Assembly (NCBI GenBank): GCA_964448445.1
Contig: CAYVAU010000013.1
Location: 1 to 27,053, forward strand
Reading direction: 5' to 3'
DNA: 27,053 bases
Origin: B73-G16 sp964448445
GTDB lineage: Bacteria; Desulfobacterota; B13-G15
Shown one piece after another: positions 7,634-15,943 of the stretch (positions are counted from its first letter, which is position 1; each line of letters opens with the position of its first letter). The position numbers and the translations under genes are program-made. The notes under the pieces are model-generated. The model did no database searches, was not told the origin of the DNA, and saw nothing but the letters and a program-made list of their open reading frames with translations.

Positions 7634-9531
7634 AACCTTATCTCAAAACGATCTCGCCGGAGGAAGCCCTCAGGATCTTCTTTGAAGCCTTCAAACCATG
7701 GACCTTCGCCAGGGAAGAGGTTCTTGAGACGACCCAGGCCCTCGGTCGGGTTACGGCCCAAGCGGTATTCGCCCAGAGATCGGTTCCCCATTACAACGGG
7801 GCTGCTATGGATGGCGTGGCCCTTCAGGCCCAAAGGACCTATGGGGCATCGGAGGCAAGTCCCGTGAGGTTGAAGCTCGGTCAGGATGCCTTCTGGGTGG
7901 ACACAGGAGATCCCCTTCCCGAGGGGACCGATGCCGTTGTTCCCACAGAAGAGGTCCACCAAGAGGGGGAGTGGATCGAGTTGATAAGGGCGGCCCATCC
8001 GTGGCAACACGTAAGGATTGCGGGGGAGGATATGGTAAAGGGGGAGATGCTCCTCCCCACCAATCACCGCTTAAGGCCCGAGGATCTGGCCCTGCTTGTT
8101 GCTGCAGGGATAAAGACCATCAGGGTCAAAGCCAGACCGCGGGTGATCTTCATCCCCACAGGGAACGAACTCAGGGATCCCTTCGGCGAGCTGCTTCCCG
8201 GTGAGATCCCCGAATTCAACTCGGTCCTGATCGGTTCGTCAGTGGAGGCATTGGGGGGCGACTTCAAAAAAATCGGCCCCTTAGAGGATAATCCATCCCG
8301 GCTCAAAGGGGCCCTTGAGGAAGCCTGTAGCGAAGCGGACTTAATCCTCATCAATGCCGGATCATCGGCTGGAAGGGAGGATTATGCCCCTAAGGTCCTC
8401 CAGGAAGGGGGGAAACTTCTCTTTCACGGCCTCTCGGTGATGCCGGGAAGGCCCACCTTCGGGGGAGCATACCGGGGGAAACCTGTCTTGGGCCTTCCGG
8501 GATACCCCCTTTCGGCCCTGTTGGCCTTTAGACTCTTGGCAGAACCCTTCCTGTTGGCCATGATGGGCCAACTTCCTTCGCCCCCTCCATCGGCAAAGGC
8601 GATCTTGGCAGAGGATGTTCCTTCGCGTTTGGGAGTGTGGGAATTCGTAAGGGTTAGACTTTTCAGCGATGGGCACCATTTGGTGGCCCATCCCCTGCCC
8701 AGGGGGGCAGCGGTGTTGAGTTCGCTGGTACGGGCAGAGGGTATCCTGAAGATCCCGCCTCAGGCGGAGGGATTTCCCGAAGGCAAGCAGGTCGAGGTGG
8801 AATTGCTTGTTAGGCCCGAGGCAGTGCAGCGTACGCTTCTCATTGTCGGCAGCCACGATATTGCCCTGGACCTGATCGCTGAAAGGCTCAGAAGGATCTA
8901 TCCACCCTTGTTTTTGGCAACCAAAACGACGGGGAGCTTAGGGGGATTAAGGGCCCTAGGAAGGGGATTCTGTCAAATGGCCACATGCCACCTCCTCGAT
9001 CCAGAGAGCGGAACCTACAATATCCCTTATGTGACCAAATACTTAGGGGAAAGGGATGTGGTATTGATAAGGCTCTTTTGGAGACAGCAGGGGATCATGG
9101 TCCGGAAGGGCAATCCCAAGGGGATAAAGGGAGTGGAAGACCTCTTGAGGCCGGAAGTGACCTTTGTTAACCGCCAGAGGGGGGCGGGAACGAGGGTGTT
9201 GCTTGACCACCTTCTGAAGCAGAAGGGTTTGGATCCCCGTGGAATCATCGGATATAATGACGAACTCACCACTCATATGGCAGTTGCAATGGCCATAAAA
9301 GGGGGACGGGCGGATGCGGGGATGGGAATCCTTGCAGCAGCAAGGGCCCTGGATCTGGATTTCGTGCCCGTGGCCGAAGAGCCATACGATTTGGTTGTCG
9401 ACAGAAAGGCCCTTGAGGACCCGAGGGTGAAGGTCTTTCTTGACCTGCTGAGGGACCCGGATCTCAAGGAAGAGATAGAGTCCCTTGGCGGATACAATAC
9501 CGCTGAAATGGGTAAGGTAATATGGCCATAA
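7630..9531 (+). CDS. MoeA molybdopterin molybdotransferase fused to periplasmic-binding-like domain
   Basis: A 633-residue fusion. Residues 1 to about 400 are MoeA-like, inserting molybdate (or tungstate) into adenylylated molybdopterin: HYNGAAMDGVAL, VDTGDPLPEGTDAVVPTEEV, the GEDM segment, FIPTGNELRDP, INAGSSAGREDY and VMPGRPTFGGAYRGKPVLGLPGYPLSALL. Residues about 405-630 form a PBP-like domain (IVGSHDIALDLIAERL, TTGSLGGLRAL, FVNRQRGAGTRVLLD, AMAIKGGRADAGMGIL). It resembles the substrate-binding part of LysR or molybdate-binding proteins, but no DNA-binding domain is present. This MoeA-PBP architecture is known in archaea and some bacteria, and the appended domain may bind oxyanion or cofactor. 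It overlaps rtcB by 4 nt and mogA by 10 nt. Confidence 0.93.
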   Translation: MKPYLKTISPEEALRIFFEAFKPWTFAREEVLETTQALGRVTAQAVFAQRSVPHYNGAAMDGVALQAQRTYGASEASPVRLKLGQDAFWVDTGDPLPEGTDAVVPTEEVHQEGEWIELIRAAHPWQHVRIAGEDMVKGEMLLPTNHRLRPEDLALLVAAGIKTIRVKARPRVIFIPTGNELRDPFGELLPGEIPEFNSVLIGSSVEALGGDFKKIGPLEDNPSRLKGALEEACSEADLILINAGSSAGREDYAPKVLQEGGKLLFHGLSVMPGRPTFGGAYRGKPVLGLPGYPLSALLAFRLLAEPFLLAMMGQLPSPPPSAKAILAEDVPSRLGVWEFVRVRLFSDGHHLVAHPLPRGAAVLSSLVRAEGILKIPPQAEGFPEGKQVEVELLVRPEAVQRTLLIVGSHDIALDLIAERLRRIYPPLFLATKTTGSLGGLRALGRGFCQMATCHLLDPESGTYNIPYVTKYLGERDVVLIRLFWRQQGIMVRKGNPKGIKGVEDLLRPEVTFVNRQRGAGTRVLLDHLLKQKGLDPRGIIGYNDELTTHMAVAMAIKGGRADAGMGILAAARALDLDFVPVAEEPYDLVVDRKALEDPRVKVFLDLLRDPDLKEEIESLGGYNTAEMGKVIWP

Positions 9532-10019
9532 GGGCTGCGGTGATCACCATAAGCGATAAGGGATGGCGAGGGGAAAGGGAGGACATATCCGGGGCGGTGA
9601 TTGCGGAGTTTTTGGGGGAAAGGCTGGGGGCCGAGATCGCGATGCGCGAGGTCGTTCCCGATGAGGTCCAGAGGATAAAGGATGTGCTGCTCAGGGCATG
9701 CAATCTGGGCATGGATCTGATCGTGACCACGGGGGGCACAGGAGTCTCGCCGAGGGATGTCACCCCCGAGGCCACAAGGGAGGTGATAGAAAGGGAACTG
9801 CCGGGTTTTTCGGAGGCCATGAGGCTTGAGGGTTTCAAAAAGACCCCCCATGCCATCATATCAAGGGGAGTTTGTGGCCTCAGGGGGAAAACCCTAATAA
9901 TCAATCTTCCGGGTAGTCCCAAAGCTGTGAGGGAAGGACTGGAGGTGATCCTCCCCGCCATACCCCATACCCTTGAGAAGGCAAGGGGCGAAGGGGGGGA
10001 ATGCGCCCAGGAGTTGTAG
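9522..10019 (+). CDS. Molybdenum cofactor biosynthesis protein MogA/MoaB (molybdopterin adenylyltransferase)
   Basis: 165 residues, the usual length for MogA/MoaB. The family adenylylates molybdopterin with Mg-ATP, the step before MoeA inserts the metal. Diagnostic motifs are AVITISDKGWRGEREDISG at the N-terminus, VTTGGTGVSPRDVTPEAT (MPT/nucleotide-binding loop), FSEAMR, and the C-terminal TLIINLPGSPKAVREGLEVILPAIPH. It overlaps the MoeA fusion gene by 10 nt, so two consecutive pathway enzymes are translationally coupled. MogA and MoaB cannot be separated confidently by sequence reading. Confidence 0.94.
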   Translation: MAIRAAVITISDKGWRGEREDISGAVIAEFLGERLGAEIAMREVVPDEVQRIKDVLLRACNLGMDLIVTTGGTGVSPRDVTPEATREVIERELPGFSEAMRLEGFKKTPHAIISRGVCGLRGKTLIINLPGSPKAVREGLEVILPAIPHTLEKARGEGGECAQEL

Positions 10020-10358
10020 ATGCCGATATATGAGTATCTCTGCAAGGACTGCGGGAGGGTGTCCGCTCATTTGGTGTTGAAGCCCAAGGGCTTCAGTCCG
10101 ATCTGTAAGCATTGCGGCGGCCGGAACTTGAAAAGGATTATCTCACGGGTGGCCTTTATCCGGTCGGAGGAGTCCCGGCTTGAGAGGCTCACCGATCCCA
10201 GCCGGTGGGGTGACATTGAGGGGGACCCCCGCGCCTTGGGGAGGTGGATGAAGGAGGTGGGTGCGGAGCTTGGAGAAGATATAGGATCTGACGAGATCGA
10301 TCAGGTGGTCGAGGAGGCCTTAAAAGAAGAAAGCTCAAAGGAGGAGGCCACGGAATGA
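10020..10358 (+). CDS. FmdB-family zinc-ribbon protein
   Basis: A 112-residue protein starting MPIYEYLCKDCG, the standard opening of the FmdB putative regulatory zinc-ribbon family. Two CxxC pairs (CKDC near residue 8 and CKHC near residue 32) form the zinc ribbon, followed by LKRIISRVAF. The rest is an acidic, helix-prone tail (WMKEVGAELGEDIGSDEIDQVVEEALKEE) with no recognised domain. The family name comes from a gene linked to the formamidase/amidase locus, and its molecular role is unproven. It starts directly after the mogA stop and overlaps fabH by 4 nt (ATGA). Confidence 0.85.
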   Translation: MPIYEYLCKDCGRVSAHLVLKPKGFSPICKHCGGRNLKRIISRVAFIRSEESRLERLTDPSRWGDIEGDPRALGRWMKEVGAELGEDIGSDEIDQVVEEALKEESSKEEATE

Positions 10359-11341
10359 GAAGGATAGGGATTGTCGGAACGGGTTCTTATCTGCCCGAAA
10401 AGGTCCTGACGAATTACGATTTGGAGAAAATCGTGGATACCTCGGATGAATGGATCTACACCAGGACTGGAATAAGGGAGAGGAGGGTCGCTGCTCCCCA
10501 CCAGGCTGCAAGTGACCTTGCCAAGATCGCCTCTGAGAAGGCCCTTGAAGCTGCGGGGATGAAGCCCGAAGAGATAGAGCTCATAATCATGGCCACCATT
10601 ACCCCCGATACCCACTGCCCAGCCGGGGCCAACTGGCTGGAAGCCAAGCTCGGTGCCGTCAATGCGGTCAGCATGGATATAACGGCCGCATGCACCGGCT
10701 TCATCTTCGCCCTCTCTGTGGCCGAACAATATCTGAAAAACGGCACCTTTAAGAATGCCCTGGTGGTAGCCTCAGAGGTCATGACCAGAACGGTCGATTG
10801 GACAGACAGGACTTCCTGTATCCTCTGGGGGGATGGAGCTGGAGCAGTAGTTTTGAAGGAGGTGGATGAGGACAGCGGGATCCTCTCCATTCACATCCAC
10901 ACCGATGGGGCAAATGGCGATTCACTTCTTCTTCCTGGAGGGGGATCGAAGACCACACCCATTTCCCACGAGAGCGTGGACAGGAAGCTCCATTTCCTCA
11001 GGATGATCGAGGCCAATCATTCCTTCAAGGTAGCGGTCAAGAGGTTCTCGGAGGCCTGTGAAGAAGCTGTTGCCCACAACGGGATAACCCTCGATGACGT
11101 GAAGGTGATCATCCCCCACCAGGCCAACCTGAGGATCATTCAGGGAATGGCCAAAAGGCTCGGGGTCCCCATGGAGAAGGTCTTTGTAAACATTGAGCGC
11201 TATGGAAACATGTCATCGGCCACAGTTCCTGTGGCCCTCGATGAGGCTGTGAGGAAGGGGATCGTCCGCAAGGGGGATCTTGTGTTGCTTACAGCCTTCG
11301 GCGGGGGGCTCACATGGGGAAGCGCCTTGATTCGATGGTAG
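10355..11341 (+). CDS. fabH: 3-oxoacyl-[acyl-carrier-protein] synthase III
   Basis: 328 residues, full length for FabH, the condensing enzyme that joins acetyl-CoA (or a short branched acyl-CoA) to malonyl-ACP to start type II fatty-acid synthesis. The catalytic triad is visible: C113 in DITAACTGFIFAL, H255 in IIPHQANLRII and N285 in NIERYGNMSSATVP. The Gly-rich C-terminus LLTAFGGGLTWGSALIRW is typical. It closes an apparent operon of rtcB, moeA, mogA and fmdB genes. Its last 32 nt are antisense to the 3' end of the phosphatase gene on the opposite strand, leaving no intergenic terminator. Confidence 0.96.
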   Translation: MRRIGIVGTGSYLPEKVLTNYDLEKIVDTSDEWIYTRTGIRERRVAAPHQAASDLAKIASEKALEAAGMKPEEIELIIMATITPDTHCPAGANWLEAKLGAVNAVSMDITAACTGFIFALSVAEQYLKNGTFKNALVVASEVMTRTVDWTDRTSCILWGDGAGAVVLKEVDEDSGILSIHIHTDGANGDSLLLPGGGSKTTPISHESVDRKLHFLRMIEANHSFKVAVKRFSEACEEAVAHNGITLDDVKVIIPHQANLRIIQGMAKRLGVPMEKVFVNIERYGNMSSATVPVALDEAVRKGIVRKGDLVLLTAFGGGLTWGSALIRW

Positions 11342-12119
11342 GCCTTCTTCCTTTTCTGAGGACCTTCAAGATGGACTCATGGATGAGGCCATTGGAGGCC
11401 ACTATCTCCATGCCATAAGGATCGAAGTTCCTACCGTCGAAGTCCGTCACCTTCCCCCCGGCCTCTTTGACAATCAAAGCACCGGCAGCAACATCCCAGG
11501 GCCAGAACTTGAGCTCCCAAAAACCATCGAAACGGCCTGAAGCCACATAGCAAAGGTTAAGGGCGGCACTGCCATCCCGCCTGACCGCCTGCGCCTCCAT
11601 GATCATGTTGGTGAAGTGATCGAGGTTGTTGACGGGATCCTCCTTCAGATCGTAAGGAAATCCGGTGACAAGGAGCCCTTTCGAAAGTTCCCTGGTTTGG
11701 GAAACCCTAATCTTTTCGCCATTTAAGAAAGCCCCTCCTCCCTTCTGGCCCACAAAGAGCTCTTCTCTGGTCGGATCGTAAACCACCCCAAGGACGATCT
11801 CTCCCATATATTCCAAAGCTATGGAAACACAAAAGACGGGATACCCATGGACGTAATTGGTGGTACCATCAAGGGGATCCACTATCCAACGATAGGGAGA
11901 GCCCTTGAACAACTGGGGCGTCTCCTCGGTGAGGATATCGTGATCGGGAAACCTCCTCCCTATAAGTCCCAAGATAAGCTCCTCGCACTGTCTGTCCACT
12001 TCCGTCACCAGGTTTATTTCGCCTTTGTAGTCGATCTTGTGCTTCTTCCTCAGGCCCTGAAGCTGAAGTTCCCCCGCTTTACGTGCAGCCTCAATCGCTG
12101 TGTTCACAAATTCCCGCAT
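11310..12119 (-). CDS. Inositol-1-monophosphatase family protein (SuhB/IMPase-like)
   Basis: 269 residues from the ATG at 12119 (MREFVNTAIEAARKAGELQ). The open frame continues upstream to 12566, but that part is antisense to nothing family-like and overlaps the MFS gene in another frame. Metal-binding motifs of the Mg-dependent IMPase/FBPase superfamily are present: EET near ILTEETPQLF, WIVDPLDGTTNYVHG (DPLDGT) and WPWDVAAGALIVKEAGG (WDxAAG). Substrates could be inositol phosphate, fructose-1,6-bisphosphate or PAP-type phosphates. In a thermophile, dual IMPase/FBPase activity is plausible. It lies 35 nt after the MFS stop, probably as an operon. No clear Shine-Dalgarno is seen. Confidence 0.9.
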   Translation of the reverse strand: MREFVNTAIEAARKAGELQLQGLRKKHKIDYKGEINLVTEVDRQCEELILGLIGRRFPDHDILTEETPQLFKGSPYRWIVDPLDGTTNYVHGYPVFCVSIALEYMGEIVLGVVYDPTREELFVGQKGGGAFLNGEKIRVSQTRELSKGLLVTGFPYDLKEDPVNNLDHFTNMIMEAQAVRRDGSAALNLCYVASGRFDGFWELKFWPWDVAAGALIVKEAGGKVTDFDGRNFDPYGMEIVASNGLIHESILKVLRKGRRPTIESRRFPM

Positions 12120-12154
12120 GGGACTTTCAGGATAATGAAAAGGGAAAGCACGGG

Positions 12155-13393
12155 TCAAGCATCCGTTAAAGGACGGGGTCGGTATTTCCGCGGGGCAGTG
12201 ACCCACAGCAAAGCGATGGATAGCAGGATCGAGACCATGGCCATGAGGAATGCCGGGAGGTAACTTCCCGTGATATCGAAAACATAGCCGGCTGCCCATA
12301 CCCCAATGGCCGAAAGGATATACATCGAAGATTCGAAGAAGCCGTAAATTGCGCCAAAGTGGCTGCCTTTGAAAAGATCCGCTGCAACGGCCATGAAGGA
12401 AGGGGCCGTAGCACCCCACCCCATGCCAAAGAAGATGACAAAGAGGTAGAGGAACAACCCCCTGTCGGGACTCACCCCCAAGAGACAGAGGGCGCTCAGG
12501 GCAACACACACCGCACCGAAACTGTAGGAAGTCTCGCGCCCAATTCGGTCCGACAACCATCCCCAAAAGATCCTGAACACCGAGGAAACGATCCCCACAA
12601 AGGCAAAGGCCAGGGCAGCCGATCCCCGTTCCACTCCTTTGTCCACCAAAAAGCGCACGTTATGGACCAGGATGATCTGGATGGATAGAAGGGCCAGGGA
12701 CGCAAAGGCCACAAACAGCCAAAATCTCCTGGTCTTCAAGGCCATCAAGAAGCCCTCTCCCCCCTCTCCTTCGTTCTCCCCTTTGCAGGGCACCCCATCT
12801 GGCCCCAAGCCCAGCTCCTGGGGTTTATGGCGAAGCAAAAGGCCGTTGGAAGGCAGAAGCACCAGGAGGGTTATCGCCGCCAGAATTGTGAAGGCCCAAC
12901 GCCATCCCCAAGCACGAATGAACCTTTCGGCCAGCAAAACCAGCAAGAAGGTTCCCACCCCCATCCCCGAAGAGGCGATCCCGGAGGCAAGCCCCCTTTT
13001 CCTCTCAAACCAATGGGCCAGTATCGAGGAATATGTCACGATGCTGAAGAAAGAAACCCCCGTGCCCACGAGCACCCCATAGAAGAGATAAAAACTCCAG
13101 AGATCATCGGTAAAGGAGCAAAGCGATAGCCCCATTGCGCAGAGGAGTATCCCGGGAATGACCACCTTCCTCGGGCCAAAACGATCGATCAGCCCTCCTA
13201 TGAAGGGAACCGAAACCATATACATCACAAAACCTATGGATTGAGCTATCGCCGCCTCTCCTCTCCCCCATGAGAATTCCTCCACCAGATAACTGTAAAA
13301 CACGGAAAAACTCGCCCTGATCCCCATCCAGAAGGCCATGGACAGGAAGGCAACAGCGACAATAACCCACCCATAAAACGGACGCACCTTCAT
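12155..13393 (-). CDS. Major facilitator superfamily transporter (monocarboxylate/oxalate-formate type)
   Basis: 412 residues with about 12 hydrophobic segments. The preferred ATG at 13393 gives MKVRPFYGWVIVAVAFLSM, a typical opening for this MFS group. A TTG at 13441 would add an extra hydrophobic N-terminus. MFS signatures include GGLIDRFGPRKV after TM2 (the GxxxDRxGxR loop), WFERKRGLASGIASSGMGVG, and WGWLSDRIGRETSY in the second half. A charged loop (about 200-225) separates the two six-helix bundles. Substrates of relatives include oxalate, formate and small monocarboxylates, and the actual substrate is unknown. The likely operon partner is the downstream IMPase-family gene. Confidence 0.88.
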   Translation of the reverse strand: MKVRPFYGWVIVAVAFLSMAFWMGIRASFSVFYSYLVEEFSWGRGEAAIAQSIGFVMYMVSVPFIGGLIDRFGPRKVVIPGILLCAMGLSLCSFTDDLWSFYLFYGVLVGTGVSFFSIVTYSSILAHWFERKRGLASGIASSGMGVGTFLLVLLAERFIRAWGWRWAFTILAAITLLVLLPSNGLLLRHKPQELGLGPDGVPCKGENEGEGGEGFLMALKTRRFWLFVAFASLALLSIQIILVHNVRFLVDKGVERGSAALAFAFVGIVSSVFRIFWGWLSDRIGRETSYSFGAVCVALSALCLLGVSPDRGLFLYLFVIFFGMGWGATAPSFMAVAADLFKGSHFGAIYGFFESSMYILSAIGVWAAGYVFDITGSYLPAFLMAMVSILLSIALLWVTAPRKYRPRPLTDA

Positions 13394-13447
13394 GGAGGCC
13401 ACGAGAATCCCCAAGATAATCAAAAGCAGAAAGCCGGTCAAGCCACA

Positions 13448-13477
13448 TTGACTCTGGGCAAGTGGGGCTGATATTTT
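13448..13477 (+). promoter_or_regulatory. Candidate sigma70 promoter for the transglutaminase-like gene
   Basis: TTGACT (13448-13453) is followed after 18 nt by TATTTT (13472-13477) in the divergent gap between the MFS gene and the + strand gene. The -10 ends only eight bases before the chosen ATG at 13486. The match is moderate and the assignment is tentative. Confidence 0.35.
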
Positions 13478-13485
13478 TGAGGAAA

Positions 13486-14181
13486 ATGGATCTGGAAAGG
13501 TTTCTCAGACCGACGCAAGTTATCGACAGCGACAATCCAGAGATCATGCACTTTGCCCAAAAAGTGGCACAGGGCGCAAAAGATCCCCGGGAGAAGGCCG
13601 TAAGGATCTTTTACGCCGTAAGGGATGGAATCTGGTATGATCCCTATACCCCGTTTCACAGGCCCGAAGACTACCGCGCAAGCGAGGTTCTTAAACGCAA
13701 GAGGGCCTTCTGCATCCCCAAGGCCGTGCTTTTATGCGCCATGGGCAGGGCCCTTGGGATACCCTCGAGGTTATGCTTCTTTGACGTGAGGAACCACCTG
13801 GCCACAAAACAGTTGATAGAGTTCCTGGGGACGGATATCTTCGTCTTTCACGGGGTTACCGAGTTCTTCTTGGACGGCAAGTGGATCAAGGCAACACCGG
13901 CCTTCAACAAGGAGCTGTGTGAACTGCACAGGGTTCCTCCCGTTGAGTTCGATGGGAAAAAAGACGCGATCTTTCAGGCCTTCAACCTCGAGCGGCGTCA
14001 GTTCATAGAATACATCAGATATAGGGGGGCCTTCGACGATCTGCCCTTGGATGAGATAGTTAAGGCCTTCGAAGAACAATACGGAAGGGGGCGAGTTCGA
14101 GCCTGGATTCGGTATTTCGAAGAAACCGGCAAGACTTCCCTCAGGGACTTCGCCAAAGGAGAGGTGTGGAAGGGCTCATGA
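13486..14181 (+). CDS. Transglutaminase-like (papain-fold) protein
   Basis: 231 residues from the ATG at 13486, preceded by GAGGA at short spacing. A GTG at 13462 is an alternative. Transglutaminase-core features are YAVRDGIWYDPYTPF, the nucleophile region KRKRAFCIPKAVLLCAMGRALGIPSRL and FVFHGVTEFFLDGKWIKATPAF. Cys and His of the usual Cys-His-Asp triad are in place. The Asp of the usual WvxvDPT segment is replaced by Thr (KATPAF). Prokaryotic members are thiol proteases, amidases or uncharacterised enzymes. No signal peptide is seen, so a cytoplasmic location is likely. Its 3' end overlaps the convergent ABC ATPase gene by 6 nt. Confidence 0.8.
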   Translation: MDLERFLRPTQVIDSDNPEIMHFAQKVAQGAKDPREKAVRIFYAVRDGIWYDPYTPFHRPEDYRASEVLKRKRAFCIPKAVLLCAMGRALGIPSRLCFFDVRNHLATKQLIEFLGTDIFVFHGVTEFFLDGKWIKATPAFNKELCELHRVPPVEFDGKKDAIFQAFNLERRQFIEYIRYRGAFDDLPLDEIVKAFEEQYGRGRVRAWIRYFEETGKTSLRDFAKGEVWKGS

Positions 14182-14928
14182 GAGCGGCACCACGGCCTTT
14201 ACGTCTTTCAGCACTTTTACCTTAATGCCGTAAACTTCCTCGATATTGTCCTCGGTAAGGACCGCGCTTGGTTCGCCAAAGGCGTGTATCCTCCCCCTGT
14301 GGAGCATGATGACCTTGTCCGAGTACCTCAGGGCCTGAGTGAGATCGTGAAGGACCATGAGGACCAGGATGCCCTTCTCCCTGGCCAGCGAAAAGGAAAG
14401 CTTCAGGATCTCCTGTTGGAAATAGGGGTCGAGGTTGGCCGTTGGCTCATCCATCAGGAGGACCTTGGGATCGGTGACAAGGGCTTTGGCTATCATGACC
14501 CTCTGGAACTCGCCCCCGCTGAGGCTGGCGATGGATCTGTTGGCGAGGTAACCTATCTTCAGCTCATCCAATACAGCTTGAACCTTCCGATAATCCGACC
14601 TTGTGGGGAGTCCTCGCACATAAGGTCTCCTTCCCGCCAACACGAACTCAAACACGCTCAACCCCGAAACCCCTAAAAGCCTCTGGGGTACATAGCCCAT
14701 GAGCTTGGCCCTATCCCCTTCCTTCAGATGTTGTAACTTGAGGCCGTCGATGTACACCGTCCCAGCCTTTGGCTTCAAGAGCCCATCGATGACCTTAAGC
14801 AGAGTTGTCTTTCCCGCCCCATTGGGTCCGACGATGGAGACGACCTCTCCTTCTTGCAGGTCGAACTCCACCCCCTCAAGGGCAAAGAATCCATTGTAGC
14901 GCACCTCAACACCTAACACCCTGAGCAT
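14176..14928 (-). CDS. FecE/BtuD-type ABC transporter ATP-binding protein
   Basis: 250 residues from the ATG at 14928, chosen for the GGGAGGGAGT ribosome site just upstream and the family start MLRVLGVEVRYNG. A longer open frame begins at 14967. Walker A is GPNGAGKTT, the Q-loop is in GYVPQ, the ABC signature is SLSGGEFQR, Walker B is VLLMDEPTANLD and the switch His is in VLHDL. It is the ATPase of the type II importer formed with the two genes upstream, probably for a chelated metal or corrinoid. It overlaps the permease gene by 23 nt and is the last gene of the cooC operon. Confidence 0.93.
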   Translation of the reverse strand: MLRVLGVEVRYNGFFALEGVEFDLQEGEVVSIVGPNGAGKTTLLKVIDGLLKPKAGTVYIDGLKLQHLKEGDRAKLMGYVPQRLLGVSGLSVFEFVLAGRRPYVRGLPTRSDYRKVQAVLDELKIGYLANRSIASLSGGEFQRVMIAKALVTDPKVLLMDEPTANLDPYFQQEILKLSFSLAREKGILVLMVLHDLTQALRYSDKVIMLHRGRIHAFGEPSAVLTEDNIEEVYGIKVKVLKDVKAVVPLS

Positions 14929-15943
14929 GACTCCCTCCCAAAAGGAGGTATATGAGGACAGGAGCACCTATCAGGCTGGTCATTATTCCCACCGGGATGG
15001 TCGTTGGGCTCAGGAGGGTCCGGCCGAGGAGATCCGCCACCGAAAGGGTTAGGGCACCTATGAGACTCGAAAGGGGTATAACCTTCCGGTTACTCCAACC
15101 ACCGATAAGCCTCGCCATCTGCCCGGCCACAAGCCCCACAAAGCCTATGATTCCCACAAAGGAGACCGTCAAGGCCGTCCCGAGGGCACAGGAAACCAAT
15201 ACCGCCATCCGCGCCCTGCTCACCTTTACACCACTTGATTCGGCTACCTCGTCGCTAACCGAAAGCAGATCGAGGTCCAGGGAATGAAACAGCAGCAAAA
15301 CGAGCAACCCTCCGACAGCAAGGCAGATCCAGAGGAGTTCCCCCCAGGAGGCCCTGCTCGTATCCCCAAAGGTCCAGAAGACCACAGCAGCGACCACGAT
15401 TTCGTTCAGGAAGATATACTGGAGCAAGGAAAGCAGGGCCTGGGTCAAAAAGGCCATCGCGATGGATATGAGGATCACCGCATATACACTCACCCCTACC
15501 CTGTAGGCCAGAACGAGAATGAGGAAGGTCTGAAGGACCGCCCCCAGGAAGGCCAAAGAAGCAACCATATAGGGACCCCTGACCTCTATGGAAAACCTCC
15601 CCATGCTCCCCCCATAAAGGACCATGAGGGCAATGGCTGCACCGAGGGCGGCGGCATGCTGCACCCCGAGGGTGAAGGGAGAGGCCAGAGGATTGCGCAA
15701 GGCCGACTGCATCGCCGCTCCTGCCGAACCGAGAAGGGCCCCCACCGAAACGGCCGTAAGGACTCTCTTTAAACGCATATCCAGAAGGACCTTCCTCACC
15801 TGCAGATCCTGAAGCCTGCCACTGAAAAAGGAAAGGAGCTCCCTCCATCTGACTTCATAGCTCCCCAAGGACAGGGAAAGGCCCACCGTCACCAAGAGCA
15901 ACATCACCAAGAGCAATACGGTCCAGGGAGGCTTCATCGGCAC
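14906..15943 (-). CDS. FecCD/BtuC-type ABC transporter permease
   Basis: 345 residues and strongly hydrophobic, with about 8-10 membrane segments as in BtuC/FhuB-type permeases. The GTG at 15943 is preferred because GAGGT lies seven bases upstream. The ATG at 15937 is 13 bases from it. Family landmarks are LRLxRxL-like DMRLKRVLTAVSVGALLGSAGAAMQ, the segment NPLASPFTLGV, and FVGIIGFVGLVAGQMARLIGG (coupling-helix region). It moves a chelated metal, heme or corrinoid delivered by the binding protein encoded just upstream, with a 10-nt overlap. Confidence 0.93.
   Translation of the reverse strand: MPMKPPWTVLLLVMLLLVTVGLSLSLGSYEVRWRELLSFFSGRLQDLQVRKVLLDMRLKRVLTAVSVGALLGSAGAAMQSALRNPLASPFTLGVQHAAALGAAIALMVLYGGSMGRFSIEVRGPYMVASLAFLGAVLQTFLILVLAYRVGVSVYAVILISIAMAFLTQALLSLLQYIFLNEIVVAAVVFWTFGDTSRASWGELLWICLAVGGLLVLLLFHSLDLDLLSVSDEVAESSGVKVSRARMAVLVSCALGTALTVSFVGIIGFVGLVAGQMARLIGGWSNRKVIPLSSLIGALTLSVADLLGRTLLSPTTIPVGIMTSLIGAPVLIYLLLGGSHAQGVRC

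Noticed and set aside
11310..12566. A 418-codon minus-strand frame that could be read as a phosphatase with a long N-terminal extension
   Set aside because: The first 149 codons overlap the MFS gene in another frame and have no family-like sequence; the IMPase N-terminus begins at the ATG at 12119.
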